Source of the DNA: Hyalella azteca
Lineage: Eukaryota; Arthropoda; Malacostraca; Amphipoda; Hyalellidae
NCBI RefSeq assembly: GCF_000764305.2
Contig: NW_025943941.1
Span: forward strand, 124,001-188,000
DNA length: 64,000 nt
Reading direction: 5' to 3'
The translations under genes were made by a program, and so were the position numbers. Every line of letters starts with the position of its first letter. The stretch's first letter is position 1. Of the stretch, positions 1-10,875 are shown piece by piece. The notes below the pieces were generated by a model. The model had not been told where the DNA came from. It did not search any database and saw only the letters and a program-made list of their open reading frames with translations.

Positions 1-1539
1 CACCTGTAACCTAAATCACTGGCGTCATCTTCATAGACAATAATTCATGAATATAATGAAAGTTAGGATACTGCACAATAGGGGGCAAATAATTCACAGT
101 ATAACTCACTTTTCGGTGCCTCTGCAAGATCAAGGAATATACCGGGTTCTGATGTTGGTAGGTGCCTTGAATTATGATTAGTACTCCTAGGGCGGCATTG
201 GAGATATCAAAATGGTATCATTCCTGATGAACCTCAAAGTCGGTTATAATAAATATCCTTGTATTATTTGCTTTGTGGAAATCAGAGATATTAAAAAGCA
301 CTATCACAGCGAGCCTGGCCTCAGCGGACGGTGTTCAATCTAGAGAAAAACAATGTAAGGGAGAAACCATTGATGAACCCACGCAAGGTGCTGTTGGATC
401 AATCACACATATAGAAAGGGCTCATGAAATAATTTGTCGGGCTTTAGATAAGGACCCGACAGGTTTTAATTACCTCCAACACCTTATCCTTGAGCCCTGC
501 AACGAAGAAAAAAGTTGGTGTAGTCGTTAGATCATAAATCAAGAAGATCGCAGAGTGCAGTAATTTTCCCGAAAAGCTGAATAGGAATGAGGAAGAAACT
601 TGGCACTTCATTCCACTTGGCAGTCATAACGCTAAAAACTAAATGAAATGTACGACTTGTCCAAACTTTGATACAGAACTGGAGCCGCTCCATAAAAATA
701 GTTACAAACTCCCTCAGGGAATCAATGACAACTTTTCAAGCTGAACCCACCAATCAAGGACGAGACAAACGCCCAGTCCGACCCCTGACGACCTTGACAC
801 TATGGCTTAATAAACGCAACACTGACACTTTTAATTAGCTCATTAGAGCCACAGTTTGGCCCTGGGGGCAAAATGAGCTTAATGAGCTTTATTATACATC
901 AAAAGCGCTTTTATATGATACGCTTTAATGTTCTAAAAAGCTTTAGTAAACCATACTTAATGGGTCTTAAACTGTTTGGACGCCTTAATTCAGCGCGCTT
1001 ATATATTACAACCTTTGTGAAGGCATGCAGTTGTTTAATAGGATTGAAGTGGTTTTTAATCCTATCCAATTTTGTTTCTTAGTGAAGTTAGTTGGTTGTT
1101 CAGAAGAAGATTAATCCGCAATTTAATTTCTTGTATCTCGATTTATTTATTATACTGTTACATCAATTTCTACTGAAAACTCATTCATATGTTGGGATTG
1201 TCGGCACGAAAGACTTGATTCTGGCAGAAATTATTCCACGTAAACATCTCATTCTATAACTTCCCTTTGATCTCATGGACCGTACAAATCACTGTGGCTG
1301 TCTCAATTATTTGACGCTGCCTCTTGTGCAAAAGCCTGCGCAAATTGCAGGCTTTGCCCGCTCATGACATAAGCACTATAATTTCATAACTAGAGCTTGT
1401 TATTTTCCGTTGAAATGGTGGAGCTTTGAAATGTTAAAGGTCACGGTCAAGGATACGAGTCTAGCCTCTAACTGCCAGCCTTCAGCAGTGCAACGAACTT
1501 GGTAATTGCTACGAAGAGACAGAATGGCGGCCTATCAGT
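1..1539. other. AT-rich sequence, no gene recognised
   Basis: Only short unconvincing open frames are present (for example 273-530 and 873-1082 on plus), without splice or domain support. The stretch 715-775 belongs to the dispersed family described at 1946-2015. Confidence 0.5.
715..775 (+). repeat. Dispersed repeat family R1, copy a
   Basis: About 60 bp resembling 1946-2015 in the same orientation and, reversed, 46498-46560 and 25221-25270. The shared core reads roughly CAATCACTGACGGCATTT followed by CAAGCTAAACCCACCAATCA. I judged similarity by eye at about 75 percent. It is probably the conserved end of an old transposable element. The element type is unknown. Confidence 0.5.
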
Positions 1540-1915
1540 GTATCTTGGCCGAGAGTTAGGCTCGAGGTCGCCGAGTGTTAAAATCATTAGGAATGAGTTG
1601 CAAGTTTAAAACCCGCAGCTAGTTGTGAAATTTCTTGTTGGAATAGGATAGGTGGCCGGTTGGTTAAGAATATTAAGTTTGAAACACCGAGTTGCGGGTT
1701 CAAAACCGGCTGCTAGAAGTGAAATTACTTGTCAAGATCGGTGCTGCGACCGATTGTGAATACGACTACAAAGATTGTTGTGGTGAATTGAGGGTTCAGA
1801 AGCCGCAGGTAGTTATGAAAATTTTAGTTTACATCGGTGCGGGAGCCCGGAGCTTAAGAGCTATAGCAAAAAAGAAACAGTGAGTCGCAGGTTCAAACTG
1901 TGAAAATCATCTGAT
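1540..1915 (+). repeat. tRNA-like tandem units (SINE-derived)
   Basis: Four head-to-tail units of about 95-97 bp. Each carries a B-box-like motif: GTTTAAAACCC near 1603, GGTTCAAAACC at 1697-1707, GGTTCAGAAGCC at 1793 and GGTTCAAACTG at 1890. Upstream lie A-box-like stretches such as GTCGCCGAGTGTTAAA (about 1566) and GTGGCCGGTTGGTTAAG (about 1652), which recall the A boxes of Leu/Ser tRNAs. The A-to-B spacing of about 45 bp fits a tRNA with an extended arm. Units are diverged, and I could not fold a clean cloverleaf, so this is a tRNA-derived SINE or pseudo-tRNA array and not a functional tRNA cluster. Confidence 0.55.
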
Positions 1916-1945
1916 GTCAAGAAACGGTAACACCTGTTGCCGAGT

Positions 1946-2180
1946 TTTCAACTCCGATAGCCAGTCACTGACTGCATTTCAAGCTAGACCCACCAATCAG
2001 AGGCGAGAGTTTCGCCGATACGTGTATATTTGGCTGCTACTTGTACTGAGACCGCTACGTGTACTAAAGCCGCTAAGTGTACTCAAACGAATATTTGCAG
2101 TTTGGCCACTGGAAATAGCAAAAACTGGCTCGAGGCACCTAAAGGGCAGAAGAAACAGAAGACGCCTATGACGTACAAGA
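1946..2180 (+). repeat. Dispersed repeat family R1, copy b
   Basis: Contains the R1 core (1946-2015). It is followed by an internal short repeat around the motifs CCGCTACGTGTACTAAAG and CCGCTAAGTGTACTCAAA (2030-2095). Copies at 25080-25270 and 46430-46560 hold comparable material (CACGTAGCGG-type motifs next to the core) in the opposite orientation. A very pyrimidine-rich stretch ending in AG on the minus strand (2140-2165) looks like a splice acceptor, but because it lies in a repeat I do not call an exon. Confidence 0.5.
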
Positions 2181-2367
2181 GGACGTGAGCAGTAACGCGT
2201 TTTTGACATGAGTTCCATTTTATAACGTACTCGTACGGGACGAAATCAACTGCCAATTTTTTATGATCAACGGAAAGCTGATGGTAGACGAACCAAATTC
2301 AACCTTACCAGTAATTTAAAAGTAAAGAAAATAGCCAAAAAGTTCACCATTTTTTATAAGAGAAAAC

Positions 2368-2393
2368 ATTTCGACGTCCAGCTCCATCGTCAG
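2368..2393 (-). ncRNA. Hammerhead-ribozyme-like motif, decayed
   Basis: On the minus strand CTGACGA is followed by a short GGAG-containing stem region and GAAAT, the layout of a hammerhead core (CTGANGA, helix II, GAAA). Penelope-like elements are known to carry such ribozymes in their terminal repeats. The helix II partner is mutated here (GGAG against CGTC), so it is probably inactive. Confidence 0.4.
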
Positions 2394-2528
2394 TTCAAAA
2401 CCTAGAACACAGGTACAAACAATTAGTAGCCTAAAATTCACATTCAAACAATTCACCTAAATTTGAGGACATTAGAACTAAAATCGAAGATAACAGAAAT
2501 AAAAATGAGATAACATGAGGAGAAGGTA

Positions 2529-2828
2529 CTATCTATTTACGATTTGAAGAGGATAGGAACTGAATGCAGCATTTAAACTGGGTTTCTGTTTGAAAATATA
2601 TAATGATTCTAAAATTCGTAGGTCAGAAACTCCGGTTGTAGAGGCTAAAACTCTAAAATCACTATTGAACACCGGGACGTTGCACTGCTCGGCATGAATA
2701 CGTACGGCTGAATGAGGGGGATGCGCAAGTATGTTCCCTGTTCTATAACTCCTGCCCCTATGCTCTGCAAGCCTAGTATAAAAATTGCGCGATGTCATAC
2801 CGACATAACGCAGATGCGCACTGCACAC
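2529..2828 (-). pseudogene. GIY-YIG endonuclease end of Penelope-like element A
   Basis: About 99 codons remain, opening with a GTG codon at the edge of the surviving frame, so this is only a 5'-truncated C-terminal domain. The start shows the GIY-YIG pattern: Cys-Ser-Ala-His, then RYVGMTSRNFYTRLAEH, giving YVG-x-T-x-R and a following R-x3-EH. The end has LRILESLYIFKQKPSLN, where the conserved Glu and the final Asn fit the Penelope endonuclease family. Intact elements join this domain to a reverse transcriptase and use it in target-primed integration. Here the polymerase is absent, so no activity is expected. Confidence 0.7.
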
Positions 2829-3182
2829 AACTATATTGATAAACTAGGGATGATCGCATAAGAACAGGGAGAGGATCTTTGTACATGAAAAACGAGCTAA
2901 TTTTAAAATTGTTCACTAGCAATACATTAAGATTTACATTCGGGCGGTTTCTGACCTACGAATTTTAGAATCATTATATATTTTCAACAGAAACCTAGTT
3001 TAAATGCTGCATTCAGTTCTTATCCTCTTCAAATCGTAAATAGATAGAACCTTCTCCTCATGTTATCTCATTTTTATTTCTGTTATCTTCGATTTTAGTT
3101 CTAATGTCCTCAAGTTTAAGTGAATTGTTTGCATGTGAATTTTAGGCTACTAATTGTTTGTACCTGTGTTCTAGGTTTTGAA

Positions 3183-3208
3183 CCGACGATGGAGCTGGAC
3201 TCCGAAAC
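3183..3208 (+). ncRNA. Hammerhead-ribozyme-like motif in inverted arm
   Basis: Reads CCGACGA, then GGAG-CTGGA-CTCC (a perfect 4-bp helix II with a 5-base loop), then GAAAC. The first core triplet is CCG where CTG is expected, so catalysis is probably lost. It is the reversed partner of 2368-2393. Confidence 0.45.
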
Positions 3209-3275
3209 ATTTTCTCTTATAAGAAATGATGAACTTTTTGGCTATTTTCTTTACTTTTAAATTCCTGGTAAATTG

Positions 3276-4079
3276 GCGACTTAAGCAGCCAAGTGATTTT
3301 AATACTTAATTCAACCTTTCATGCATTTCGCTATAAAGGAATTATAAATTATAGATCACGTTGAGACAAGGGATGGTTGATTGTCAGCTTCCTTGGTTCC
3401 GCATTGATTTTCAATAAATGCTCAATAAGCGAGGCACGTGTAGATGTTGTCAGATGGTTTACTCACAGCTGTTATTTTCCCGTCACTTCAATTAATGCGA
3501 AATTTGCCGTTACTTAGTAACCAGAGTTACTTGCTTATTAGACAGGTCGTTAGGCCAAACCCTCTACCCGTTATTTAAGTGGATAGTGGTCACGTTAGGT
3601 AGATCGAACCCACGCAGTCATCATACGATTTCGTTGTGTTGAAACCGATTACGCAAATCGCAAATTCCAAGATTGAGTTTGAAGGATTAATTCTTTAAAA
3701 TATAACTCGTCATTCAAGGGCTAACAATCACTTGATGAATTTTCAAGAATTTAACGACTACTGGGTCATTTTTTCATAAACATATAAATTTGCTTTCACT
3801 ACGCCGACGATTTGTAATGATCAGATGCGATCGCCTGATCGCCACGCTATGAAAGATTTGTTTGAAGGAAGGTCACGGAAACTGCGGATTGTACGCGTGA
3901 TGATAGTTTAACATTCATGTTAAAAAACGCTTCCTGAAGCATGTACTAAGCTTAAGATCACGCTCACTCCGTATCGGTTGAAGCTAGAGTCATTTTACTG
4001 CAAATGTCCGCTGAGTAGTGTGTGGTTACAATCGATTATTCCTAGATGATGCTAAATGGAGTAAAAAAATATAATTCAG
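3276..4079. other. No feature recognised
   Basis: AT-rich sequence without a convincing frame, repeat or RNA gene. Confidence 0.5.
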
Positions 4080-4329
4080 ATGATAGGTGGTACGTCAGTA
4101 ACAACGATGGCATTGTCCACATTTGGCCAACAACGATACTATGAAGATGCCCGGGGTCAGGAAAGTATGTCAGAGTTCGATTTCCGCGCACCCGTCATCC
4201 GTCAAACTCAGAGCTTCAAAGGCCTCCGAAGCTTCTTCCTATATTGGACGTTCTCCAGACGTCCTAGGAAGAAACGCTGTGAAATCGTTTAACCCAGACG
4301 AGGATCATGATGCAAGCTGTTTCTTATAA
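4080..4329 (+). CDS. Possible exon, frame ambiguous
   Basis: This patch is less AT-rich than its surroundings. Two overlapping plus frames are open: 4080-4292 (70 codons, Arg-rich end RRPRKKRCEIV) and 4123-4329 (68 codons, ending DEDHDASCFL). A pyrimidine-rich stretch ends in CCAG at about 4258 and could be an acceptor for a last exon ending at 4329. No domain is recognised and no polyadenylation signal lies close. It may equally be chance openness. Confidence 0.2.
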
Positions 4330-5639
4330 CACAACCATTTAACCAAATTCCTAGAATATACCATCGGAAAATTTTGTACTGAAACTTTACGCTACCTGAA
4401 ATGTAGTGCTTTAGTAACCTAATGACAGACGGTAGTTTCTAGAATAGCATGTCTTGTGTGGTAGTAACTAAAATTTTGCGTTCAAAAACCTTCGAGCAGA
4501 CAAATTAACCCCATAAATATCTTCATTCGAACGTTAGCTATCTACATGATTTTTATATTCACAATATTTGGATACACTTCATGAAGTTAGTGAAGAAATT
4601 CTTGAGGCTGAAATGTTGGTCTCCTAGACGGGCTGGTATTAGGTGCCAATAAATCAATTAAATTGTTGCCCTTTCCCGGCCAATCTTCAGCGCACCACCA
4701 GCGGTAAGCATGGCACTGTCACTTAAATTCTGCGTTTGTGTGAAGTATAATTTGTCGCTTTCGAGTTTGAATAAATAAATATATTTCGCCATTTACAATG
4801 CACAAATCGATTAACTTTCAAACCTTAATATTCGTCTAGCAATCAAATGAAAGTTTTACCCTTTTATCATAAGTCAACCGTAATGATTTTTGCAAATTCG
4901 ATGACATTTTGCCGAATAAAATTAAATTCGGGATGTAAATAAGGACAGACGAATTCTACAAGAGACTCTTAAAATATCACAGAAAACCTAACACAAACGG
5001 GAGCGCTGCCGTAGCCCAAAAATTTAACTCTTAAATCAGCCCAAAAGCCAATGCCAACCCTCTACATGCAATAGAAATAGTCAGTCTCATACCTATGCAG
5101 CTGTTCTTACTTGCCTCATCTCGCCACACCAGCTTGAAACAAGCAATGCCTCATCCCACAAACTGATACTACAAACGGATTACGCCCAATAGCTCCTACA
5201 CCAATGATTTAAGCCCATACCATCACTTCTTACAAATGCCGTAAGCCACAGGGTCCGCAGACCGCATGGGGAAGGGGCTAGGCTGCATGGAATAGAAATA
5301 TTTTGGGGTTTAGCGTGCGACCATTGTTTTGGCGGCTTGCAGGTCATTGGCTTGCTGGTTTACATCCATGAAGGAATTTAGTCCCTGTGGCTTTCAGCAA
5401 GTAATCATGTTGGCTAATTGGCTCAGCAGCACACTTGCGCACGGGGTGAAGTATGAAAATTATGCTGGTATTGGGCAATGCTGGGTTATTTCAGTCGTCC
5501 CACACAAACGGCATACGCTAATTTCATAATTATTATAATCTTATATAAGTTCGGTGCTCATCAATTTACTAAGGAATTTACATAAGGTCGGTCGGTAAGA
5601 CTGAGAAAATTTTATAACGCAAGAAGTATGTAAACTAAA
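4330..5639. other. No feature recognised
   Basis: AT-rich DNA. A 66-codon plus frame at 5329-5529 has no supporting motif. Confidence 0.5.
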
Positions 5640-5647
5640 GGATAAAT

Positions 5648-7248
5648 CAGTGGTTCCCAAACTTTTTCAGGCTGGCGCCCCCTTTGGCTCCCTAGTGAAT
5701 TTCTAGCGCCCCCCACAGACACATATAAAAACATACGCCTCTTTCTTGAAATTTAGTACGCTGCAATTTTAAAAGATAAAGGTTAAACACAAATCTGTAT
5801 TTCACAAATAGAACCCCATTTAGTGAACCAATATGTTTTTAAGCTGTTTTAACAGTTTCAGCACTAGAAACCTAGGACGTCTCGGGCAAATTTACGGCCC
5901 GATTCGTGGCCGGTCGCACGACCAATCTCCAAATTCAATTATCAAGTAATATCTCCCAAACTAATGAACGCAGTTCAATGAAACTTTGAACATGTATTCA
6001 TCAAAGCCTAACGGTGATTTTTAGCTCGTAAAAATTTTTTAATTTCACCTTCATTCGTGAGTTATATTGCGATAAAGGCCGAAATTCGCAGTGATCAAAG
6101 AATTTCTTCCAAACTACTGAACAGATTTGAACGAAATTTTGAATATACATTCCTAACTACCAAACGGTGATTTTTTAGCTTATAAAAAATTTCGATTTTA
6201 CCTTCGTTTGCGAGTTTTATTTCATTCCACCGTCATTCTTGATTTCACACTTCCTTATTATTCGGCCCGTATCACCGTATAATTTGTCGCTTAAATTCGC
6301 GGCGATCAAGAAATTTCTTCTAAACTACTGAACAGATTTCAACGAAACTTTGTATATAAATACCTAACTCCCAACGGTGATGTTTAGCTCGTGACAACTT
6401 TTCTATTTTGCTTTCGTTCGCGAGTTATACAGATATAGGAGGACGACCGGCTTTTCTACCAGCCGGTTTAACCAAGAGTCATTTACGATTATCCGAATAC
6501 GTATAGCCATATAACTCGCAAACTAAGGCAAAACGAAAAATTGTAGTGAGCTAAACATCACCGTTGCTGAGCTTAGGTATTTAAATACTAAATTTCGTTC
6601 AAATCTATTCAGTAGTTTTGGAAGAATTTTCTTGATTCCTGCGAATTTAAGCACGTCTTGCTGTTTAAATCACGAATGAAGATGGAATGAAAAAAAAAAA
6701 CTCGCGAACAAAGGCACAATCGAACAAATTTTCACGAGCTAAACATTACCGTTCCGTAGTTAGGACTGTAAATTCAAAATTTCGTTCGAAAATCACTATG
6801 AATTTCGGCCCGTATTGCCATAAAACTATGGCAAAAACAAATGAAGAAAAATGTAAAAAAATTTCGCAAGCTAAACATAACCGTTAGGCCCTAATGAATA
6901 CGTGTACCAATTTTCATCGAGTAAAGTTCATTATTTTGAGAGAAATTCCTTGATCATTGAATTTGGAAATTGGCCGCGAGACCGGCCGCGAGTCCGGCCG
7001 TTAATTTGTACGAGACGTACACCCAGGAGAGGTTAAATAAACAGATCTGTGTGAAAAAACCATCGCTGGGAGTCATGATGTGCTGCACGTGTTGTGTACA
7101 AATCGTCAAACAAACGTTGGAATTTCTGACTTTGACTTCGGACTGCCGCCCCCCTATCGCCCCCCAAACACCATCTTCTTCCTTATCGCCCCCCAAAATC
7201 TTTCCACCGCCCCTAGGGGGGCGATATCGCCCACTTTGGGAACCACTG
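5648..7248. mobile_element. Nonautonomous hAT-type transposon
   Basis: The element begins CAGTGGTTCCCAAA and ends with its exact complement TTTGGGAACCACTG. It is flanked by a perfect 8-bp direct duplication GGATAAAT (5640-5647 and 7249-7256). An 8-bp target duplication with CAGTGGTTCC-type termini is the hallmark of hAT superfamily elements. Next to the termini both ends carry C-rich segments (GCGCCCCC-type). The 1601-bp interior holds no transposase. It holds several copies of a roughly 120-bp AT-rich unit, three forward (about 5930-6430) and about three reversed (6500-6960), around an axis near 6460-6490. The open frames inside (for example 6954-7340 minus) are incidental. The intact TSD points to relatively recent insertion by an autonomous relative located elsewhere. 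Confidence 0.85.
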
Positions 7249-7256
7249 GGATAAAT

Positions 7257-9400
7257 GATCTGACATGTATACAAAATAACTTCCATACAAAGTTTATGGT
7301 CACGGTACGAAAGCATGGGCGTTGAGAGAAGAGTGAACACATTGACAACAGATTTGGCTTACGGCATATTTTTACGGGTTTACAAAAGTTGACGAGTTAA
7401 CTAAGTCATTAATTCGTTCTCCTACCTAAAATTTATTACAAGTCATGTAAGCACTGCATGACTTGCAAACCGGCCATCGTTTACCCAGGGTAAACAATGA
7501 GAAACAAATGCATTATAAGGACATTAATATATTATATGGATTTTATTTCCAGTCATAAGAGGTGGATAAAAGTATATATAAGTCTAATATGAAATTATGA
7601 AATTTTTTCCTCATTTGACCATACTTAAAACTTGGTTACATTTTTGAACTTTGTAGTGCGTTGTCGCAACGTACAGTAAATGTACTCACCCCTTGTGAAG
7701 CGATGTGCTCGGTCTGCAGAGTACAATATCGCTTACATCAAATAAATCACTTACATCACTTACCTTGCCAGTATTTAATGCATTATTCGCAAGCATTCAC
7801 TGCAGTTAATATCATGCAGTGGGAGCAATTATTTTAATAAGAAGCAACGAACAATGTGCAAAAATAAACATTAGAGTGTATGTAACGAATAATGTGTTTT
7901 GGAGAAACGTATGAATAAATTGACGGCTTGAATCACAAATAAATACAATTAGAGTTATAAAAAGTTTACACGAAAAAATAATTTCATTCTTCCATGCATT
8001 CGTTTTACTGCTGTTTTGTTGTAACGGAAGTTACAGGCAATCCACTCGAATTTTTATTTGAATTAATGCGTAACTTATTTAATTTTATTTTGTTGTTTCT
8101 ATGTTATATTTAATGCCATGTTGAGGGATTGATTTGCTCGTTATGCTTTCATAACCTTTCTGAACACATATTTTTTATATTATTCCGAAATGATATCATA
8201 TCACGCTATCATCAGTAAATTCAAGTGTCGCAAAAAACACGATTTAGCAACATCAGAAACTTCAACTTTCGAGCGCCCCGCACAACTGCCGATGAGTTTT
8301 CTCACATTATTTTCGCTTTGCCTACAAATTATTCACAAATTAAACCAAAGTGCAAATCATAATTCAGTTCTTGGGGAGTTATAGTGAGGGAGGAATAGTG
8401 ACTGTAACTGTGGCCTTCAGTCAAGCGGCAGTTGCTCAACAGTGACTGTGGCAGTGGCATTCAGTCAAGATGCAGCTTACACAGCTTTAGGTGTAGCAGT
8501 GTAAGCTACACCTAAATTGTTATCACGTATGACTGGCTAACAGTATATTGTTATCACCACTCAGTTTTTACTCTATAGCGAATAAGTTAATTTGATTTTA
8601 ATGTAGCGATAATGAAGCCATTTATTTCTAATTACTAGTTTAATTTTATTAATGAAATAATTGATCAGAACATGCAGTCAAAATTTCAATTGAAAAGATG
8701 GTAACGTATTGAATAAAAAAATGATTTACGAAAATCGATAATGCAATCAAGAAAAAGTCAGTATTTAAATAAATAAAAAGCTTTAAAACATGCATGTGAG
8801 CGCAGAATGCGCATGACGCGTGTTTGAAAGTTTTTATGAATAAGCAAGCAATGTGGCCATTCATCACACGAAGTGAATGGTCTTGCATCGCTGTGTATGC
8901 CACGCATTCATGCGTCTCATAAATGCGCATGACATGCGTCCCGTATTTTCCCTTCACGCAATCACAGATAAAAACTTAAAAATAATTTATAATAATAAAT
9001 TGGGAAAAGCGCATTTTTTGAGTACTTGCTAAAAGAAAAACTCTAACAACGAAAAACATATTAAGAATTTTTATAAAACAAATAAAATGAACTAAAAACA
9101 CATGCAAAATATTAAAATATAAAAAAAGATTGAGTACATGGACATTTACAGGAGTGTAAATGAATGAATACTGAATTGAAGTATTCAGAGTGTAAAAAAC
9201 GGGGCCCCAAACGCCGGAGAAAATAGCCTGCAAGAAATTTTGGGCTTCCTTAAAAAAACAATTTTGTAGTTATCTTGTGTCACTAATAAGCGTGCTCGAA
9301 AAAATCTCCGTTATACCGGACATTATCTAATTACAGTTAATTATCATGCATTTAGTGACTTGCTAGTCTTCATGTCCCAGTTAGCATTTAGTATTCACGA
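7257..9400. other. AT-rich sequence, no gene recognised
   Basis: No domain-bearing frame. On the minus strand two splice-like donors (GGCAAG/GTAAGTGATG at about 7765 and AAGGG/GTGAGTAC at about 7690) and an acceptor-like CTCTGCAG between them outline a 50-nt intron-like segment, noted separately. Confidence 0.45.
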
Positions 9401-9598
9401 ACCACTGAGCGGTAACTAACCACTGAGCGGTAACTAACCACTGAGCGGTAACTATCCACTGAGCGGTAACTGACCACTGAGCGGTAACTAACCACTAAGC
9501 GGTAACTACCACTGAGCGGTAACTAACCACTGAGCGGTAACTAACCACTGAGCGGTAACTAGCCACTGAGCGGTAACTGACCACTGAGCGGTAACTAG
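9401..9598. repeat. Minisatellite, 18-bp unit, about 11 copies
   Basis: Unit CCACTGAGCGGTAACTAA, nearly perfect, with single-base variants and one 17-bp copy. Confidence 0.95.
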
Positions 9599-9969
9599 CA
9601 ACGCATATCGACACAAGGAGATACTCTGACCAAGGCAATGCGTGCATTGGAGGAACCATGAGTCTGTGCATTACGTTACATTACACTCTATTTTATATAA
9701 TAAATAGTATACATAATATACGGAGTTATTGTAAATAATGTACCTAATTTAATAAATTCGCATTTATTTAGGTAAGAATTTAAAATGAATAATTCAAAAA
9801 TCAATGGAAAGAGAAAGACCTAATATTTTTATGTTTATAAATATATAATATGTCCCCTTGTGCTGCACGGCAAACATCTAAAACTGCAGCCAAACTCGTC
9901 CCACACACGAGAAAGCATTTCTAATGTTACTGAGTGCACCGTAGCAGTGATACGGTTCTTCAGATCAAC
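9599..9969. other. No feature recognised
   Basis: AT-rich spacer between two minisatellites. Confidence 0.5.
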
Positions 9970-10125
9970 CAGAGTTGCTGGTAGAGGCGAGACGTAAACA
10001 GAGTTGCTGGTAGAGGCGGGACGTAAACAGAGCTGAAAACAGAGCTGCTGGTAGAGGTGGGACGTAAACAGAGTTGCTGGTAGAGGCGGGACGTAAACAG
10101 AGTTGCTGGTAGAGGCGGGACGTAA
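9970..10125. repeat. Minisatellite, 29-bp unit, about 5 copies
   Basis: Unit starts CAGAGTTGCTGGTAGAGGCG and ends GGACGTAAA. One truncated 12-bp copy interrupts the array near 10028. It abuts the transposase fragment. Confidence 0.95.
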
Positions 10126-10266
10126 TTAAACAGCTTCCTTGACGTAACGCCTTAAGAAATAGTCACATGGGGTGAGATCAGGTGATCTCGGTGGTCAGAA
10201 ATGCAGAGACAGATCTTTATTTCCTATGCGTCCTGCCCAACGCTTAGCAAGTGGCTGATTAAAAAA
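10126..10266 (-). pseudogene. IS630/mariner-type transposase C-terminal fragment
   Basis: The minus frame reads a stretch ending PPRSPDLTPCDYFLRRYVK, the signature around the third catalytic region of DDE transposases of the Tc1/mariner/IS630 group (usually W-PPRSPDLTPxDFFLWGYVK). Upstream comes KRWAGRIGNKDLSLHF. A TGA stop (10195-10197) sits exactly where the conserved Trp is expected (TGG to TGA), and the expected LWG is LRR. About 45 codons remain and everything upstream is missing. It ends at a TAA beside the 29-bp minisatellite. Clearly a dead relic. Confidence 0.75.
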
Positions 10267-10480
10267 ATTCGGATCAAGATGCCAATGGGGACATATTGAA
10301 AGATAATAAATATGTAATAAAAGAACTTTGAATCTTTTCCTTCCATTGGTGTATAAGTTATTCTTATATAGAGTTTCAACAGTTTTTCAAGTTTTCTAAA
10401 AACTTCCTTTTCAATTACACTTAGGCGTCGAATAATGATTCTGGATAAAAAAGAAACGACCGCAGTTCTGCGATCGTTTC

Positions 10481-10768
10481 GTGTGCCCCATTGATGGCTG
10501 TAATGCCTCATATCTCGGATACACCGCTTGTACTTTGGAACGAAGAAGTAAACAGCACCGTTATAGTAGCAGCAGTATCCACAAGCACTTCGTTGAAGAC
10601 CATAACAGCCCTGTTCCCAACAACATATCCGACTGTTTCTCTATAATTCATTCTTTTCCTGAAGTATTAGACCTTAGAATAGCGGAGGCAATAGCTATTA
10701 GACAAAATAATCCGTTCATCAATGTAAAATACCATGAGATGTCAAATTTCCTTAATTTGTATAGATAA
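10481..10768 (+). pseudogene. GIY-YIG endonuclease end of Penelope-like element B
   Basis: About 95 codons starting at a GTG in an open stretch. Motifs: VCPIDGCNASYLGYT with a Cys pair before the YLG-x-T site, then LERRSKQH, a His-rich IHKHFVEDHN, and near the C-terminus LRIAEAIAIRQNNPFIN with the conserved Glu and final Asn. This matches the Penelope GIY-YIG nuclease with its zinc-like CPx3C lead-in. It differs clearly from element A, so two lineages are present. There is no upstream polymerase, so it is a relic. Confidence 0.75.
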
Positions 10769-10843
10769 AATCTTATCTGATATTTTAGTTAACTGTATTT
10801 TTATCTGAATTTCTATTCTTTCCAGATTATCATCTCATTCACT

Positions 10844-10875
10844 CTGATGATGGCTAAAGTGTAGATAGCCGAAAC
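10844..10875 (+). ncRNA. Hammerhead-ribozyme-like core
   Basis: CTGATGA at 10844-10850, a GGCT/AGCC helix II (10852-10855 with 10867-10870, 11-base loop), then GAAAC at 10871-10875. All invariant core bases I can check are present. I could not define helices I and III with confidence, so cleavage competence is open. Confidence 0.5.

Larger units (their letters stand above)
2303..3275 (-). mobile_element. Penelope-like retroelement fragment A
   Basis: A 5'-truncated Penelope-like element: a GIY-YIG endonuclease end on the minus strand plus long inverted arms. The arm 2303-2638 reappears reversed at 2946-3275, including the endonuclease C-terminus, the 3' region and a hammerhead-like motif. 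The central 2640-2945 is single copy. Inverted or partial terminal copies around a truncated body are typical of Penelope elements (known biology). No reverse transcriptase domain is present here. A related piece of the same family lies at 30205-30345. The second arm is frameshifted in its coding part, so the element is dead. Confidence 0.7.

Noticed and set aside
1997..2218. Exon with a very strong minus acceptor (TTCTGCCCTTTAG)
   Set aside because: It lies within dispersed repeat R1 and the following frame is made of its internal short repeats.
6954..7340. 128-codon minus frame
   Set aside because: It crosses the right end of the hAT-type element and its target duplication, so it is a chance frame.
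9401..9598. CRISPR-like array appearance
   Set aside because: Units are contiguous with no unique spacers, and the genome is eukaryotic.
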